This document shows, one piece after another, positions 1 through 9,189 of a DNA stretch of 52,510 bases (position 1 is its first letter; each line of letters begins with the position of its first letter). This stretch comes from Bradyrhizobium sp. RD5-C2 (GTDB lineage: Bacteria > Pseudomonadota > Alphaproteobacteria > Rhizobiales > Xanthobacteraceae). Made by a program: the position numbers and the translations under genes. Location of the stretch: assembly GCF_019972155.1 (NCBI RefSeq), contig NZ_BOVL01000008.1:358958-411467 (forward strand). Direction: 5' to 3'. The notes below the pieces were generated by a model that was not told the DNA's origin, ran no database searches, and saw only the letters and a program-made list of their open reading frames with translations.

Positions 1-94
1 TCGAGCCGGGCGATGACACCGAAGATGGGGTTCGCCAATGACGGTGCGTTGCCATACGCGGCCGGGGCCGCGATCCCCCGACCAGCGAATTCCG

Positions 95-131
95 GTGGTT
101 ATGGGCCCTGGCTTTCGCCAGGACGACGGAC
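95..131. repeat. REP-like palindromic repeat
   Basis: A short element reading TTATGGGCCCTGGC, loop TTTC, then GCCAGGACGACGG. The 6-bp arms CCTGGC (107-112) and GCCAGG (117-122) form a hairpin. The same core, inverted and with a longer stem, occurs at the other end of the window (52338-52445), so this is a dispersed family. It lies in the 292-base spacer before rnd, in which I see no gene. Confidence 0.6.
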
Positions 132-292
132 GGATTCGGGGCACAACCGGGCCGAAAATGCCCGCGAATCGCGCCCAATCACTTCAAAAATGTCCTGTCC
201 CTCACCCGGTGCAGAGCCAAAATCCCTGCAAGACCCTTGACATAGCTGCCCTTTCGGCAGAACGCGTGTGGTCAAGCCGTCATGGACTGTTC

Positions 293-1441
293 ATGGATCT
301 GATTAGCACGACCTCCGACCTCGCCGCCGCCTGCGACCGGCTCGCCCAACACAAGGTCATCACCGTCGACACCGAGTTCCTGCGGGAGACGACCTACTAT
401 CCCCTGCTCTGCGTCGTGCAGATGGCGAGCGCGGATGAAGCCGTCGTGGTCGACGCGCTGGCGCCCGGCATCGACCTCAAGCCGCTGTTCGAACTGATGT
501 CGAACGAAGCCGTGCTGAAGGTGTTTCATGCCGCACGGCAAGACATCGAAATCGTCTGGCACCTCTCCGGCACGATCCCGCATCCGATCTTCGACACCCA
601 GGTCGCCGCCATGGTGCTCGGCTATGGCGACAGCATCGCCTATGACCAGCTGGTCGATCGCGTCACCGGCCACCGCCCCGACAAGACCCACCGCTTCACC
701 GACTGGTCGCGCCGCCCGCTGAGCGAGGAGCAGCTGCATTACGCCGTCTCCGACGTCACCCATCTGCGCGAAGTGTTCGCGGCGCTCGACGCCGATCTGA
801 AGAAGCGCGACCGCAGCGACTGGGTCAGCGAGGAAATGGAAATCCTGACCTCGCCCAAGACCTACGACTTCCATCCCGAGCGTGCCTGGGAGCGGCTCAA
901 GACCCGCGTCCGCAAGCCGCGCGAGCTCGCGGTGCTGATCGAGGTTGCCGCATGGCGCGAGCAGGAGGCCCAGAGCCGCGACGTGCCGCGCTCGCGCGTG
1001 CTCAAGGACGACGCGGTCGGCGACATCGCCACCCATGCGCCGACCTCGCTGGACAAGCTCGGCAATCTGCGTTCGCTGCCGAAGGGTTTCGAACGCTCGA
1101 AATGGGGTGCCGACATCATCGCCGCGGTGCAGCGCGGACTGGCCCGCGACCCGGCGACGCTCCCCAAGCTGGAAAAGCCGAGAAACAATTCCAACGGCGC
1201 GGCGACCGTCGAGCTGTTGAAGGTGCTGCTCCGCATGACCTCGGAGCGCCACGGCGTCGCCAGCAAGGTGATCGCCACCGTCGACGACCTCGAGCAGATC
1301 GCCGCCAGCGATGAGGCCGAGGTCGGCGCCCTGCACGGCTGGCGGCGCGAACTGTTCGGCGAGGCGGCGCTCAAGCTCAAGCGCGGGCAGCTCGCGCTTG
1401 CGATCGACAAGGGCCGCGTGGTGCGGGTGGATCGGGGCTAG
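293..1441 (+). CDS. rnd: Ribonuclease D
   Basis: A 382-residue 3'-5' exoribonuclease that trims the 3' ends of tRNA precursors and other stable RNAs. The DEDDy catalytic set is visible: D26 and E28 in VDTEF, D84 in [11 protein letters not shown], and Y150 and D154 in YAVSDVTHL. An HRDC-type helical region follows at roughly 205-290. The reading frame is open upstream to position 38, but similarity to the family begins at [10 protein letters not shown], so the ATG at 293 was chosen. The nearest downstream gene on this strand is the cold-shock gene, 330 bases away, so rnd is probably transcribed alone or from an upstream gene. The family call is secure. Confidence 0.93.
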   Translation: MDLISTTSDLAAACDRLAQHKVITVDTEFLRETTYYPLLCVVQMASADEAVVVDALAPGIDLKPLFELMSNEAVLKVFHAARQDIEIVWHLSGTIPHPIFDTQVAAMVLGYGDSIAYDQLVDRVTGHRPDKTHRFTDWSRRPLSEEQLHYAVSDVTHLREVFAALDADLKKRDRSDWVSEEMEILTSPKTYDFHPERAWERLKTRVRKPRELAVLIEVAAWREQEAQSRDVPRSRVLKDDAVGDIATHAPTSLDKLGNLRSLPKGFERSKWGADIIAAVQRGLARDPATLPKLEKPRNNSNGAATVELLKVLLRMTSERHGVASKVIATVDDLEQIAASDEAEVGALHGWRRELFGEAALKLKRGQLALAIDKGRVVRVDRG

Positions 1442-1718
1442 CAAACCAGGTTCCGGCACGTCCGGCCGTCGCCCAGTGGCCGAACGCTCGGCGCCCAAGT
1501 TCGACCGGCACAGGCTGAGGTTGCGTCAGGCGAAACCAGCGCGCTTGCTAAGGCGCAGATTTCGTGTTGCAATCCCTTCACAATCGGATTGCGGCCGTTC
1601 GACTGTGCGTTTCACGACGTTGATAGCCAAGGCTTCGACAGGCGAAACTTCGGACTTGAAGACCTTGGATATAGAGACCCGGGAATTGAACAGACAGCGG
1701 AAAGCCCGCTTGTGGCGT

Positions 1719-1749
1719 GGCACGTGGAAAACGTGGCCGCGTCTTTTTT
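1719..1749 (+). promoter_or_regulatory. Terminator-like hairpin with U-tract in the csp leader
   Basis: GGCACGT (1719-1725), loop GGAAA, then ACGTGGCC (1731-1738) with one bulged G, followed five bases later by six T (1744-1749). It sits 24 bases before the cold-shock start codon. It resembles an intrinsic terminator, so it could be an attenuator in the csp leader or the end of a small RNA made from the 1442-1740 spacer. The rest of that 330-base spacer shows no gene. Confidence 0.4.
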
Positions 1750-1772
1750 ATGTCTAGACTGGGAGAGAGACG

Positions 1773-1976
1773 ATGCCGAAGGGTACCGTCAAATGGTTCA
1801 ACCCGACCAAAGGCTACGGGTTCATCAAGCCGGCCGTCGGCGACAAGGATGTGTTCGTTCACATCTCGGCGGTCGAACGCGCAGGTCTCAGCACATTGAA
1901 CGAGAACCAGACCGTCGAGTACGAGCTGGTGGAGAACCGCGGCAAGGCGTCGGCAGAGAACCTCAAGGTTCACTGA
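1773..1976 (+). CDS. cspA: Cold-shock domain protein (CspA family)
   Basis: A 67-residue single-domain RNA/ssDNA-binding protein, the normal CspA size. RNP1 (KGYGFI, residues 13-18) and RNP2 (VFVHI, 27-31) are both present. Family members act as RNA chaperones and antiterminators. The start is fixed by a strong Shine-Dalgarno GGGAGAGA ending three bases before the ATG. The leader carries a hairpin plus U-tract that may give attenuation control. The stop overlaps the 3' end of convergent purN by seven bases. Alphaproteobacteria carry several csp paralogs, so the symbol is generic. Confidence 0.93.
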   Translation: MPKGTVKWFNPTKGYGFIKPAVGDKDVFVHISAVERAGLSTLNENQTVEYELVENRGKASAENLKVH

Positions 1977-2716
1977 ACGCCGCTGCTGGCGGAATTCATC
2001 CTGATGCCTCCCCCGGCCGCATCACCCGGGGGATTGCTCTCGGGGATCTCTTGCGCAACCACGCGCTCAGGCGCCGGCGCGATCAGCGTGCTGCCGGTTG
2101 CGGCGCTGCCTTGCGTCCTGCAGAGATCGCCTTCGAGCTTGAGCCGGCCGCTCGCCAGCAACCGCAGCGCCTCCGGATAGATCCGATGCTCGATGGTGAT
2201 CACGCGCGCGGCGAGCGTCTCCGGCGTGTCGTCGTCAGCCACGGTGACCGCGCCCTGCATCACGATCGGTCCGGCATCGGTCTCCGGGATCACGAAATGC
2301 ACCGTCGCGCCGGACAGCTTGACCCCTGCACGCAGAGCCTGGCCATGCGGATCGAGGCCGGGGAAGCAGGGCAGCAGCGACGGATGGATGTTGAGCATCC
2401 GCCCGTACCAGTGCCGGACGAATTCGGCGGTGAACAGCCGCATGAAGCCGCCGAGGCAGATCAGCTCAACCTGGCTGTCGTCGAGCACCCGCTGCAGCGC
2501 CGCCTCGAAACCCGCGCGGTCCTTGCCGAACGGCTTGCTCTCGATGACGACAGTCGGAATGCCGCTCGCTGCCGCCTTCTCGAGCCCGGGAGCGTTGGCG
2601 CGGTTGGAGATCACGGCGACGATCTCGGCCGGAAAATCCGCAGCTTTCGCAGCCTCGATCAGCGCGGCCATGTTGGAGCCGCGGCCGGAGATGAGGATGG
2701 CTGTGCGGCGCTTCAT
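1970..2716 (-). CDS. purN: Phosphoribosylglycinamide formyltransferase
   Basis: GAR transformylase, the third step of purine synthesis, using 10-formyl-tetrahydrofolate. Visible features are the N-terminal GRGSNM loop at about 11-16 and the catalytic N109, H111 (NIHPSLLP) and D147 (ETDAGPI). At 248 residues it is about 30 longer than usual PurN; the extra C-terminal part (about 215-248) is low complexity and runs into the 3' end of the cold-shock gene. The ATG overlaps the purM stop by four bases, which suggests translational coupling in a purM-purN operon. Confidence 0.95.
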   Translation of the reverse strand: MKRRTAILISGRGSNMAALIEAAKAADFPAEIVAVISNRANAPGLEKAAASGIPTVVIESKPFGKDRAGFEAALQRVLDDSQVELICLGGFMRLFTAEFVRHWYGRMLNIHPSLLPCFPGLDPHGQALRAGVKLSGATVHFVIPETDAGPIVMQGAVTVADDDTPETLAARVITIEHRIYPEALRLLASGRLKLEGDLCRTQGSAATGSTLIAPAPERVVAQEIPESNPPGDAAGGGIRMNSASSGVQ

Positions 2717-3792
2717 CGCGAAAGATCGAGATGACCGTGATAGACCACGCGATGCTCGTCCTTGGCCTCGATCACTTCACCGAGCAGCGTCACGGTCTCG
2801 CCGCCGGCGGTGAAGGCCTCGGTCACCGCATCGACCGCGTCAGCCTTGACGATCGCGATCATGCCGATGCCGCAGTTGAAGGTGCGCAGCAGCTCGAGCT
2901 CGGCGATACCGCCCTGCTCGGCCAGCCATTTGAACACCGGCAGCACCGGCAGCCGCGCCAGATCGATGCCGACGCCGAGATGCTTGGGCAGCACGCGCGG
3001 AATGTTGTCGGTGAAGCCGCCACCGGTGATGTGGGCGAGCCCCTTCACCGCGCCGGTCTCGCGGATCGCGCGCAAGCAGGACTTCACATAGAGCTTGGTC
3101 GGCGTCAGCAACGCCGCACCGAGCGTCATCACCGGTGCGAACGGCGCCGGCGCATCATAGGCCACGCCGGACAGCTCGACGAGCTTGCGCACCAGCGAAT
3201 AGCCGTTGGAGTGCACGCCCGAGGACGCCAGGCCGATCACGGCATCGCCGGCCGCGATGTCCCCGGTCGGCAGCAGGGTGCCGCGTTCGGCCGCGCCGAC
3301 CGCAAAGCCGCCGAGGTCGTAATCGCCGTCCTTGTAGAGGCCGGGCATCTCGGCGGTCTCACCGCCGATCAGCGCGCAGCCGGATTCGCGGCAGCCCTCG
3401 GCGATCCCCGCGACGATCTGCGCGGTGGCCTCCGGATGCAGCTTGCCGCAGGCGAAATAGTCGAGGAAGAACAGCGGTTCCGCGCCCTGCACGACGAGGT
3501 CGTTGACCGACATCGCGACCAGGTCGATGCCGATGCCGCCATGGATGCCGGTCTCGATCGCGATCTTCAGCTTGGTGCCGACGCCATCGGTCGCGGCCAC
3601 CAGGACCGGATCCTTGAAGCCCGCGGCCTTGAGGTCGAACAGCCCGCCGAATCCGCCGATCTCGGCGTCCGCGCCGGGCCGTGCGGTGGCCCGCACCATC
3701 GGCTTGATCAGATCGACCAGACGATTGCCGGCGTCGATATCGACACCCGAATCCGCGTAAGTGAGCCCGTTTTTGCGCTCGGTCATGCCCAA
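2713..3792 (-). CDS. purM: Phosphoribosylformylglycinamidine cyclo-ligase (AIR synthase)
   Basis: A 359-residue ATP-dependent enzyme that closes the imidazole ring in purine synthesis (FGAM to AIR). Family signatures are the Gly-rich GFGGLFDL, the [14 protein letters not shown] nucleotide-binding stretch near residue 70, [12 protein letters not shown], and [13 protein letters not shown] in the C-terminal half. Length is typical. It is the first gene of a purM-purN pair and is divergent from the CDP-alcohol phosphatidyltransferase, with 154 bases between them that should hold both promoters. Confidence 0.96.
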   Translation of the reverse strand: MGMTERKNGLTYADSGVDIDAGNRLVDLIKPMVRATARPGADAEIGGFGGLFDLKAAGFKDPVLVAATDGVGTKLKIAIETGIHGGIGIDLVAMSVNDLVVQGAEPLFFLDYFACGKLHPEATAQIVAGIAEGCRESGCALIGGETAEMPGLYKDGDYDLGGFAVGAAERGTLLPTGDIAAGDAVIGLASSGVHSNGYSLVRKLVELSGVAYDAPAPFAPVMTLGAALLTPTKLYVKSCLRAIRETGAVKGLAHITGGGFTDNIPRVLPKHLGVGIDLARLPVLPVFKWLAEQGGIAELELLRTFNCGIGMIAIVKADAVDAVTEAFTAGGETVTLLGEVIEAKDEHRVVYHGHLDLSR

Positions 3793-3946
3793 TTCCAGAT
3801 GATAAGGGGCTGGTTACGAGGAATTCCGCCCCCGCGCAATGGCTCGCGGCAATGCTGCCGCGATACTATGTAGATAACACCCGGCCACTGCGCAAAAGAG
3901 CCGGATATCGAGTAAAATCAGGCTTCTAGCCGGGAAGCGATTCAAG

Positions 3947-4489
3947 TTGAGCATTCCGAATATCATCACCCTCGCCCGCATCATCCTGGTGCCGGTGATC
4001 GTCTGGGCCATCGTGTCGAGCCAGATGGAGATCGCGTTCGCGATCTTCGTGATCGCCGGCGTCTCGGATGCGGTCGACGGTTTCCTCGCCAAGCGCTTCA
4101 ACATGGCCAGCGAGCTCGGCGCCCTGCTCGACCCGCTCGCCGACAAGGCGCTGCTGGTGTCGATCTATGTCGCGCTCGGAATCTGGGGCGCGGTGCCGCG
4201 CTGGATCGTGATTCTCGTGGTGTCGCGCGACATCATGATCGTCTCCGCCGTGATTGTGTCATGGTTGTTCGACAAGCCGGTGGAGATGAAGCCGTTGATG
4301 GTGTCGAAGTTGAACACGGTGGCACAGGTTGCGTTCGCGGCTTTGGTGCTGGCCTCGCTCGGCTTCGGCTTTCAGCCGCATCCCTACGACGTGATCCTGA
4401 TGGGACTGGTCACAATCTTTACTTTGGGTTCGGTGTCCCTCTATCTCGTGGAGTGGGTGCGGCACATGAGCACGATCGAGGCTCGGTAG
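3947..4489 (+). CDS. CDP-alcohol phosphatidyltransferase (PgsA/cardiolipin-synthase-like)
   Basis: A 180-residue integral membrane enzyme with several hydrophobic helices. The family motif D-x2-D-G-x2-A-x-R-x8-G-x3-D-x3-D is complete: SDAVDGFLAKR followed by GALLDPLADKA near residues 43-68. Such enzymes move a phosphatidyl group from CDP-diacylglycerol to an alcohol. The length and the MSIPNIITLARI N-terminus fit phosphatidylglycerophosphate synthase or a CMP-forming cardiolipin synthase; the sequence alone does not separate these. The start is a TTG at 3947, chosen because family similarity begins there. The downstream hdaA gene may be co-transcribed. Confidence 0.85.
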   Translation: MSIPNIITLARIILVPVIVWAIVSSQMEIAFAIFVIAGVSDAVDGFLAKRFNMASELGALLDPLADKALLVSIYVALGIWGAVPRWIVILVVSRDIMIVSAVIVSWLFDKPVEMKPLMVSKLNTVAQVAFAALVLASLGFGFQPHPYDVILMGLVTIFTLGSVSLYLVEWVRHMSTIEAR

Positions 4490-4560
4490 CGCACGATCCC
4501 GGAAAAGTGGAAACCGGTTTTCCCGCGACAAACGCGAAGCGTTTGCGCAGGGATCATGCT
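4490..4560. repeat. Dispersed palindromic intergenic repeat
   Basis: A mosaic of inverted repeats: GATCCCGGAAAAGTGG, then AAACCGGTTTTCCC, a hairpin AAACGC-GAA-GCGTTT (4530-4544), and a closing GGATCATGCT. A diverged relative lies at 34215-34265. I recall this type of element as common between genes in Bradyrhizobium-like genomes. It fills the gap between the phosphatidyltransferase stop and the hdaA ribosome-binding site and could act as a transcript-end structure. Confidence 0.6.
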
Positions 4561-4585
4561 AAAATAAAGTGGTTTGGAGATTTGC

Positions 4586-5263
4586 GTGGCCGGTAGCGTT
4601 CAACCTCGTCAATTGGCCTTGGCCCTGCCGCACGAGGAGAAGCTGACCCGCGACGATTTCCTCGAGGGGCCCGCCAATGAGGCAGCGCTGGCGCTGATCG
4701 ACGGCTGGCCCGACTGGCCGAACCGAATCATGCTGCTGGTGGGGCCTGACGGCTCCGGCAAGAGCCACCTCGCCGCGATCTGGGCCGAGATCGCCGGCGC
4801 GCGCTCGACCGCGGCACATGCCCTGACCGCCGACGCGGTGCCCACTGCTCTCGCTACCGGCGCGCTTGTGGTCGAGGATCTGAGGCCGGCGGATTTCGAC
4901 GAGCGCACGATGTTCCATCTGATGAATCTCGCGCGCCAGGACGACGCCTTCGTGCTGATCACGGCGCGCGTCCCGCCGTCGGCGTTCGAGATCGAGCTGC
5001 GCGATCTGCGGTCGCGGCTCCGCGCTGTGCCGACGGTGACGCTGCTGCCGCCCGATGACCAGCTGTTCCGCGGCCTGATCGTCAAGTTCTGCGCCGACCG
5101 CCAGATGAGCGTGGACGAGCCGCTCGTCAGCTACCTGACCAACCGGATCGAGCGGTCCTATGCCGCCGTCCGCCAGGCGGTCGAGCTCCTGGATACCGAG
5201 GCGCTGCGGCTCGGCCGGCCGGTGACCCGGGCGCTGGCGGCGGAGCTGTTGCGCGATGCCTGA
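4586..5263 (+). CDS. hdaA: DnaA-related regulatory protein HdaA
   Basis: A 225-residue protein resembling the DnaA AAA+ domain but lacking the DnaA DNA-binding domain. Walker A is GPDGSGKSHL at about 53-62, and a Walker B-like LVVEDLRPAD lies near 95. The N-terminal QLALAL fits a clamp-binding motif of the Hda family, which with the beta clamp promotes ATP hydrolysis by DnaA after initiation. A TTG at 4574 extends the frame, but the GGAG at 4576-4579 lies six bases before GTG 4586 and would be inside the longer form, so GTG was chosen. Confidence 0.82.
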   Translation: MAGSVQPRQLALALPHEEKLTRDDFLEGPANEAALALIDGWPDWPNRIMLLVGPDGSGKSHLAAIWAEIAGARSTAAHALTADAVPTALATGALVVEDLRPADFDERTMFHLMNLARQDDAFVLITARVPPSAFEIELRDLRSRLRAVPTVTLLPPDDQLFRGLIVKFCADRQMSVDEPLVSYLTNRIERSYAAVRQAVELLDTEALRLGRPVTRALAAELLRDA

Positions 5264-5303
5264 GCAGTCCCGCGGCTTGACGGCGCAGGCCAGCGGAACA
5301 TCA

Positions 5304-5321
5304 ATGTCATCGAAACGTCAT
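5304..5321 (+). promoter_or_regulatory. Pho-box-like site upstream of ppk
   Basis: ATGTCATCGAAACGTCAT holds two (T/C)GTCAT repeats exactly 11 bp apart, the geometry of PhoB boxes (CTGTCAT-N4-CTGTCA). It lies 74 bases before the ppk ATG. The outer C of each half-site is replaced by A. This suggests phosphate-starvation control of the ppk-ppx genes. Confidence 0.45.
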
Positions 5322-5395
5322 CGCAATATCACATGGTCTGCGCGGCCCTCGGCTAGACCGCCCCAGCCCCCTGCCCGGAATTGGACCAGCACTTG

Positions 5396-7600
5396 ATGGA
5401 CTCGGCACAAGCACCTGAAATCAAAGAGAAAGAGGCGGAGCTCCCGCCCGTCCCCGCGATCGCGAGCAGCCCCGAGCGGTTCATCAACCGGGAGCTGTCC
5501 TGGCTGCACTTCAACCGCCGGGTGCTCGAGGAATCGGTCAATCTCGGCCATCCCCTGCTGGAGCGGGTCCGCTTCCTGTCGATTTCGGCGAATAACCTCG
5601 ACGAGTTCTTCATGGTCCGCGTCGCCGGCATCAAGGCGCAGGTCCGCGAAGGCATTGCGGAGCGCAGCCCGGACGGCTTGCTGCCGGCCGAGCAGCTCGT
5701 GATGATCAACAAGACCGTCTCGCAACTCGCCTCCGACCAGCAGGCGATCTGGAGCGACCTGCGCGAGCTCCTGTCCAAGGTCGGCATCCAGCTGGTCGAC
5801 GGGCGCGACGTCACCAAGTCCGAACGCACCTGGATCGAGGATCACTTCCTCCACAACATCTTCCCGCTGCTGACGCCGCTGGCGATCGACCCGGCGCATC
5901 CGTTCCCGTTCATCCCGAACCTCGGCTTCACGGTCGCGCTGCAATTGTCGCGGATCGCCGACGGCAAGGCGATGAACGCGCTGATCCGCATGCCCGGCAA
6001 GATCGACCGCTTCATCCGCATTCCCTCGACCAAGGAAGGCGCGCCGGCCCGCCTGATCACGCTCGAGCAGGCCACCGGCCTGTTCATCGGCCGCCTGTTC
6101 CCCGGCTACACCGTCAAGGGCCAGGGCGCGTTTCGCATCATCAGGGACTCCGAACTCGAAATCGAGGAAGAGGCCGAAGACCTCGTGCGCCTGTTCGAGA
6201 CCGCGCTCAAGCGCCGTCGGCGCGGATCAGTGATCCGTCTCGAGATCGAGGCCACGATGCCCGAAGAGCTGCGCGTCTTCGTGCAGCACGCCTTGTCGGC
6301 CGCAGACGATGAAGTGATTCTGGTCGACGGCGTGCTCGCGATGAACGAGCTGTCGCAGCTCACCCGCCTCAATCGCCCCGACCTCGAATTCCCGCCCTAC
6401 GTGCCGCGCCATCCCGAGCGCGTGCGCGACCATGGCGGCGATATCTTCGCCGCGATCCGCCAGAAGGACCTCGTGGTTCACCACCCCTACGAATCCTTCG
6501 ACGTCGTCGTGCAGTTCCTGCAACAGGCGGCGCGCGATCCCGACGTGGTCGCGATCAAGCAGACGCTCTATCGCACCTCGAACAACTCGCCGATCGTGCG
6601 CGCGCTGGCGGATGCCGCCGAAGCCGGCAAGTCGGTGACCGCGCTGATTGAATTGAAGGCGCGGTTCGACGAGGAGGCCAATATCCGCTGGGCGCGCGAC
6701 CTCGAACGCGCCGGCGTGCAGGTCGTCTACGGCTTCATCGAACTGAAGACCCACGCCAAGCTGTCGATGGTGGTCCGCCGCGAGGGCGGCAATCTCACGA
6801 CCTATGTGCACACCGGCACCGGCAACTACCATCCGGTCACCGCCCGCATCTACACCGACGTCTCCTACTTCACCTCGGACCCGATCATCGGCCGCGACGT
6901 CGCGCGGGTGTTCAACTACATCACCGGTTATGCCGAGCCGAGCGACATCGAGAAGATGGCGGTGTCGCCGCTGACATTGCGCAAGCGGATCATCGAGCAC
7001 ATCCACGGCGAAATCGCCCACGTCAAGCATGGCCGGTCCGGCGCGATCTGGATGAAGATGAACGCGCTCGTCGACCCTGACATCATCGACGCGCTGTATG
7101 AGGCCTCGCAGGCCGGCGTCTCGATCGAACTCGTGGTGCGCGGCATCTGCTGCCTGCGGCCCGGACTGCCCGGATTGTCCGAGAACATCCGCGTCAAATC
7201 GGTGATCGGCCGGTTCCTGGAACACGGCCGAATCTATTGCTTCGGCATGGGCCAGGGCCTGCCGAGCGCAAAAGCTGCTGTGTATATCTCGTCCGCCGAC
7301 ATGATGCCGCGGAACCTCGACCGCCGCGTCGAGGTGCTCTGTCCGCTGCAAAATCCCACGGTGCATCAGCAGGTTCTCGAACAGATCATGGTCGCGAACC
7401 TGAAGGACACCGAGCAGAGCTGGCAATTGTTGCCGGACGGATCGTCAACGCGTATGAAGGCCGCGAAAGGCGAAGAGCCTTTCAATCTGCATGACTATTT
7501 TATGACAAATCCGAGTCTGTCCGGCCGTGGTAAGTCTCTCAAGGAATCTTCACCGCGCCGTCTCACGCGTCGTAACGAGCGTCAGCAGCCATCGTCTTAA
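5396..7600 (+). CDS. ppk: Polyphosphate kinase 1
   Basis: A 734-residue enzyme that reversibly makes inorganic polyphosphate from ATP. The N-terminal domain opens with [19 protein letters not shown]. The phospholipase-D-like catalytic part carries the conserved histidines in [10 protein letters not shown] (near residue 470) and EHGRIYCFG (near 613). Length is normal, with a short basic C-terminal tail (about 700-734). ATG 5396 was preferred to an in-frame TTG at 5381. It is followed 12 bases later by ppx, so the kinase and exopolyphosphatase are probably co-transcribed; a Pho-box-like site lies upstream. Confidence 0.95.
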   Translation: MDSAQAPEIKEKEAELPPVPAIASSPERFINRELSWLHFNRRVLEESVNLGHPLLERVRFLSISANNLDEFFMVRVAGIKAQVREGIAERSPDGLLPAEQLVMINKTVSQLASDQQAIWSDLRELLSKVGIQLVDGRDVTKSERTWIEDHFLHNIFPLLTPLAIDPAHPFPFIPNLGFTVALQLSRIADGKAMNALIRMPGKIDRFIRIPSTKEGAPARLITLEQATGLFIGRLFPGYTVKGQGAFRIIRDSELEIEEEAEDLVRLFETALKRRRRGSVIRLEIEATMPEELRVFVQHALSAADDEVILVDGVLAMNELSQLTRLNRPDLEFPPYVPRHPERVRDHGGDIFAAIRQKDLVVHHPYESFDVVVQFLQQAARDPDVVAIKQTLYRTSNNSPIVRALADAAEAGKSVTALIELKARFDEEANIRWARDLERAGVQVVYGFIELKTHAKLSMVVRREGGNLTTYVHTGTGNYHPVTARIYTDVSYFTSDPIIGRDVARVFNYITGYAEPSDIEKMAVSPLTLRKRIIEHIHGEIAHVKHGRSGAIWMKMNALVDPDIIDALYEASQAGVSIELVVRGICCLRPGLPGLSENIRVKSVIGRFLEHGRIYCFGMGQGLPSAKAAVYISSADMMPRNLDRRVEVLCPLQNPTVHQQVLEQIMVANLKDTEQSWQLLPDGSSTRMKAAKGEEPFNLHDYFMTNPSLSGRGKSLKESSPRRLTRRNERQQPSS

Positions 7601-7612
7601 GGGGGCCTTACG

Positions 7613-9115
7613 GTGAAGCGGCCGCGGAAGCGCGCTTCCAGCGTCGCTGTGATCGATATCGGCTCGAACTCGGTTCGTCTCGTGGTTTACGAGGCGATGG
7701 CGCGCAGCCTCATCACCATCTTCAACGAGAAGGCGCTGTGCGGGCTCGGACGCGAGGTGCAGAGCACCGGCTTGCTCGCAACCGACGCGGTCAACAAGGC
7801 GCTCACGGCGCTGCGCCGCTTTCGCGCGCTGTGCCGGATCCAGCAGGTCGGCCGCGTCTACGCGATCGCGACCGCGGCCTGCCGCGACGCCAAGAACGGT
7901 CCGGACTTCATCGCCCAGGCCGAGCGCATCTGCGGCGCCAAGATAGAGATCCTCACCGGGCCACGTGAAGCGAAGCTGTCTGCGCTCGGCGTCGTCTCTG
8001 GCGTGCACAATCCGAACGGCATCGTCGGCGACCTCGGCGGCGGCTCGCTCGAATTGATCGACGTCAAGGGCAACCGCGTGCGCAGCGGCGTGACGCTGCC
8101 GCTCGGCAGCCTCGCGCTGCAGGACCTCTCGAACAAATCGCTCAAGCGCGCCGAACGCATCGTCAAGAACGAACTGCTCGGCGTCGCCCAGCTCAAGACC
8201 GGCCGCGGCCGCACCTTCTACGCGGTCGGCGGCACCTGGCGCGCGCTGGCGCGCATCCACATCATCCAGAGCGGCTACCCGCTCAAGGTGATGCACGGCT
8301 ATTCGATTCCGGCGGCGGACGCGCTCGACTTCGCGCAGCGGCTGCGGCGGCTCGCCGCCACCAACATGCTCGCCAATATCGAATCCATCGCAGATGCGCG
8401 GCGGCCACTATTGGCCTATGCCGCGCTCGTGCTCGAATACATCATCCGCGTGGCCCAGCCGAAGACCATCGTGTTCTCGACCTTCGGCGTGCGCGAGGGC
8501 CTGCTCTACGAGATGCTGCCGCAAGCCGAACGCGCCAAGGACGGGCTAGTCTGCGCTGCGCAGAACCTCAACGAATTGCTGTCGCGCTCTGCCCGCCACG
8601 CCCAGGAGCTGACGGCGTGGACCGACCGGCTGGTGCGCGTCGTCCGGCTGCGCGAGACCGAGGAAGACCGCAGGCTGCGCCACGTCGCCTGCCTGCTCTC
8701 CGACATTGGCTGGCGCGTGCATCCCGATCATCGCGGCGAGGAAACCCTCAGCCTGATCATGAACGGCAATTTCGGCTCGATCACCCATCAGGGCCGCGCC
8801 TTCGTCGCGCTGTCGGTGTTCTATCGCTACGCCGGCCTCAGCGAGGAGAACGAGCCGCCGCCGCAGATCCGCGCGCTGGTGACGCCGGCGATGGACGAGC
8901 GCGCGCGTGTGCTCGGCGCCGCGTTCCGTGTCGCGCACCTGATCACCGCGGCGCGCACCGGCGTGCTGCCGGCGACGCATTTCCGCACCCAGGGCCGCAA
9001 GCTGATGCTGGTGTTCGAACACCGGATGGTGGATCTGGTCGCCGACCGCGTCGGCAGCCGCTTCAAGCAATTGGCGCGGCTCGTCGGGCGTGCCGGCTCG
9101 ATCGTGCGGCGCTAG
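7613..9115 (+). CDS. ppx: Exopolyphosphatase (Ppx/GppA family)
   Basis: A 500-residue ASKHA-fold phosphatase that removes terminal phosphates from polyphosphate, and in some members hydrolyses pppGpp. The first phosphate loop AVIDIGSNSVRLVVYE is near residues 13-28 and the second, GDLGGGSLELIDV, near 139-151. The C-terminal third is an HD-like helical region (RHVACLLSDIGWRVHP). The GTG start follows a GGGGG stretch and lies 12 bases after ppk, which supports a two-gene operon. The family is certain; Ppx rather than GppA is inferred from the ppk neighbour. Confidence 0.93.
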   Translation: MKRPRKRASSVAVIDIGSNSVRLVVYEAMARSLITIFNEKALCGLGREVQSTGLLATDAVNKALTALRRFRALCRIQQVGRVYAIATAACRDAKNGPDFIAQAERICGAKIEILTGPREAKLSALGVVSGVHNPNGIVGDLGGGSLELIDVKGNRVRSGVTLPLGSLALQDLSNKSLKRAERIVKNELLGVAQLKTGRGRTFYAVGGTWRALARIHIIQSGYPLKVMHGYSIPAADALDFAQRLRRLAATNMLANIESIADARRPLLAYAALVLEYIIRVAQPKTIVFSTFGVREGLLYEMLPQAERAKDGLVCAAQNLNELLSRSARHAQELTAWTDRLVRVVRLRETEEDRRLRHVACLLSDIGWRVHPDHRGEETLSLIMNGNFGSITHQGRAFVALSVFYRYAGLSEENEPPPQIRALVTPAMDERARVLGAAFRVAHLITAARTGVLPATHFRTQGRKLMLVFEHRMVDLVADRVGSRFKQLARLVGRAGSIVRR

Positions 9116-9189
9116 CAGCGTTTCCGGCACCGCTGGATCGAACCGGACTTTCCTTCCCGGGGGATTCGATTTGAGAACTCCACCGGCCG

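Noticed and set aside
38..292. N-terminal extension of rnd
   Set aside because: The frame is open, but the extra 85 residues show no family similarity and include the REP-like repeat; the RNase D fold begins at 293.
1589..2734. Long plus-strand frame across the cold-shock and purN region
   Set aside because: It is an out-of-frame shadow of cspA and purN; both have clear family motifs in other frames.
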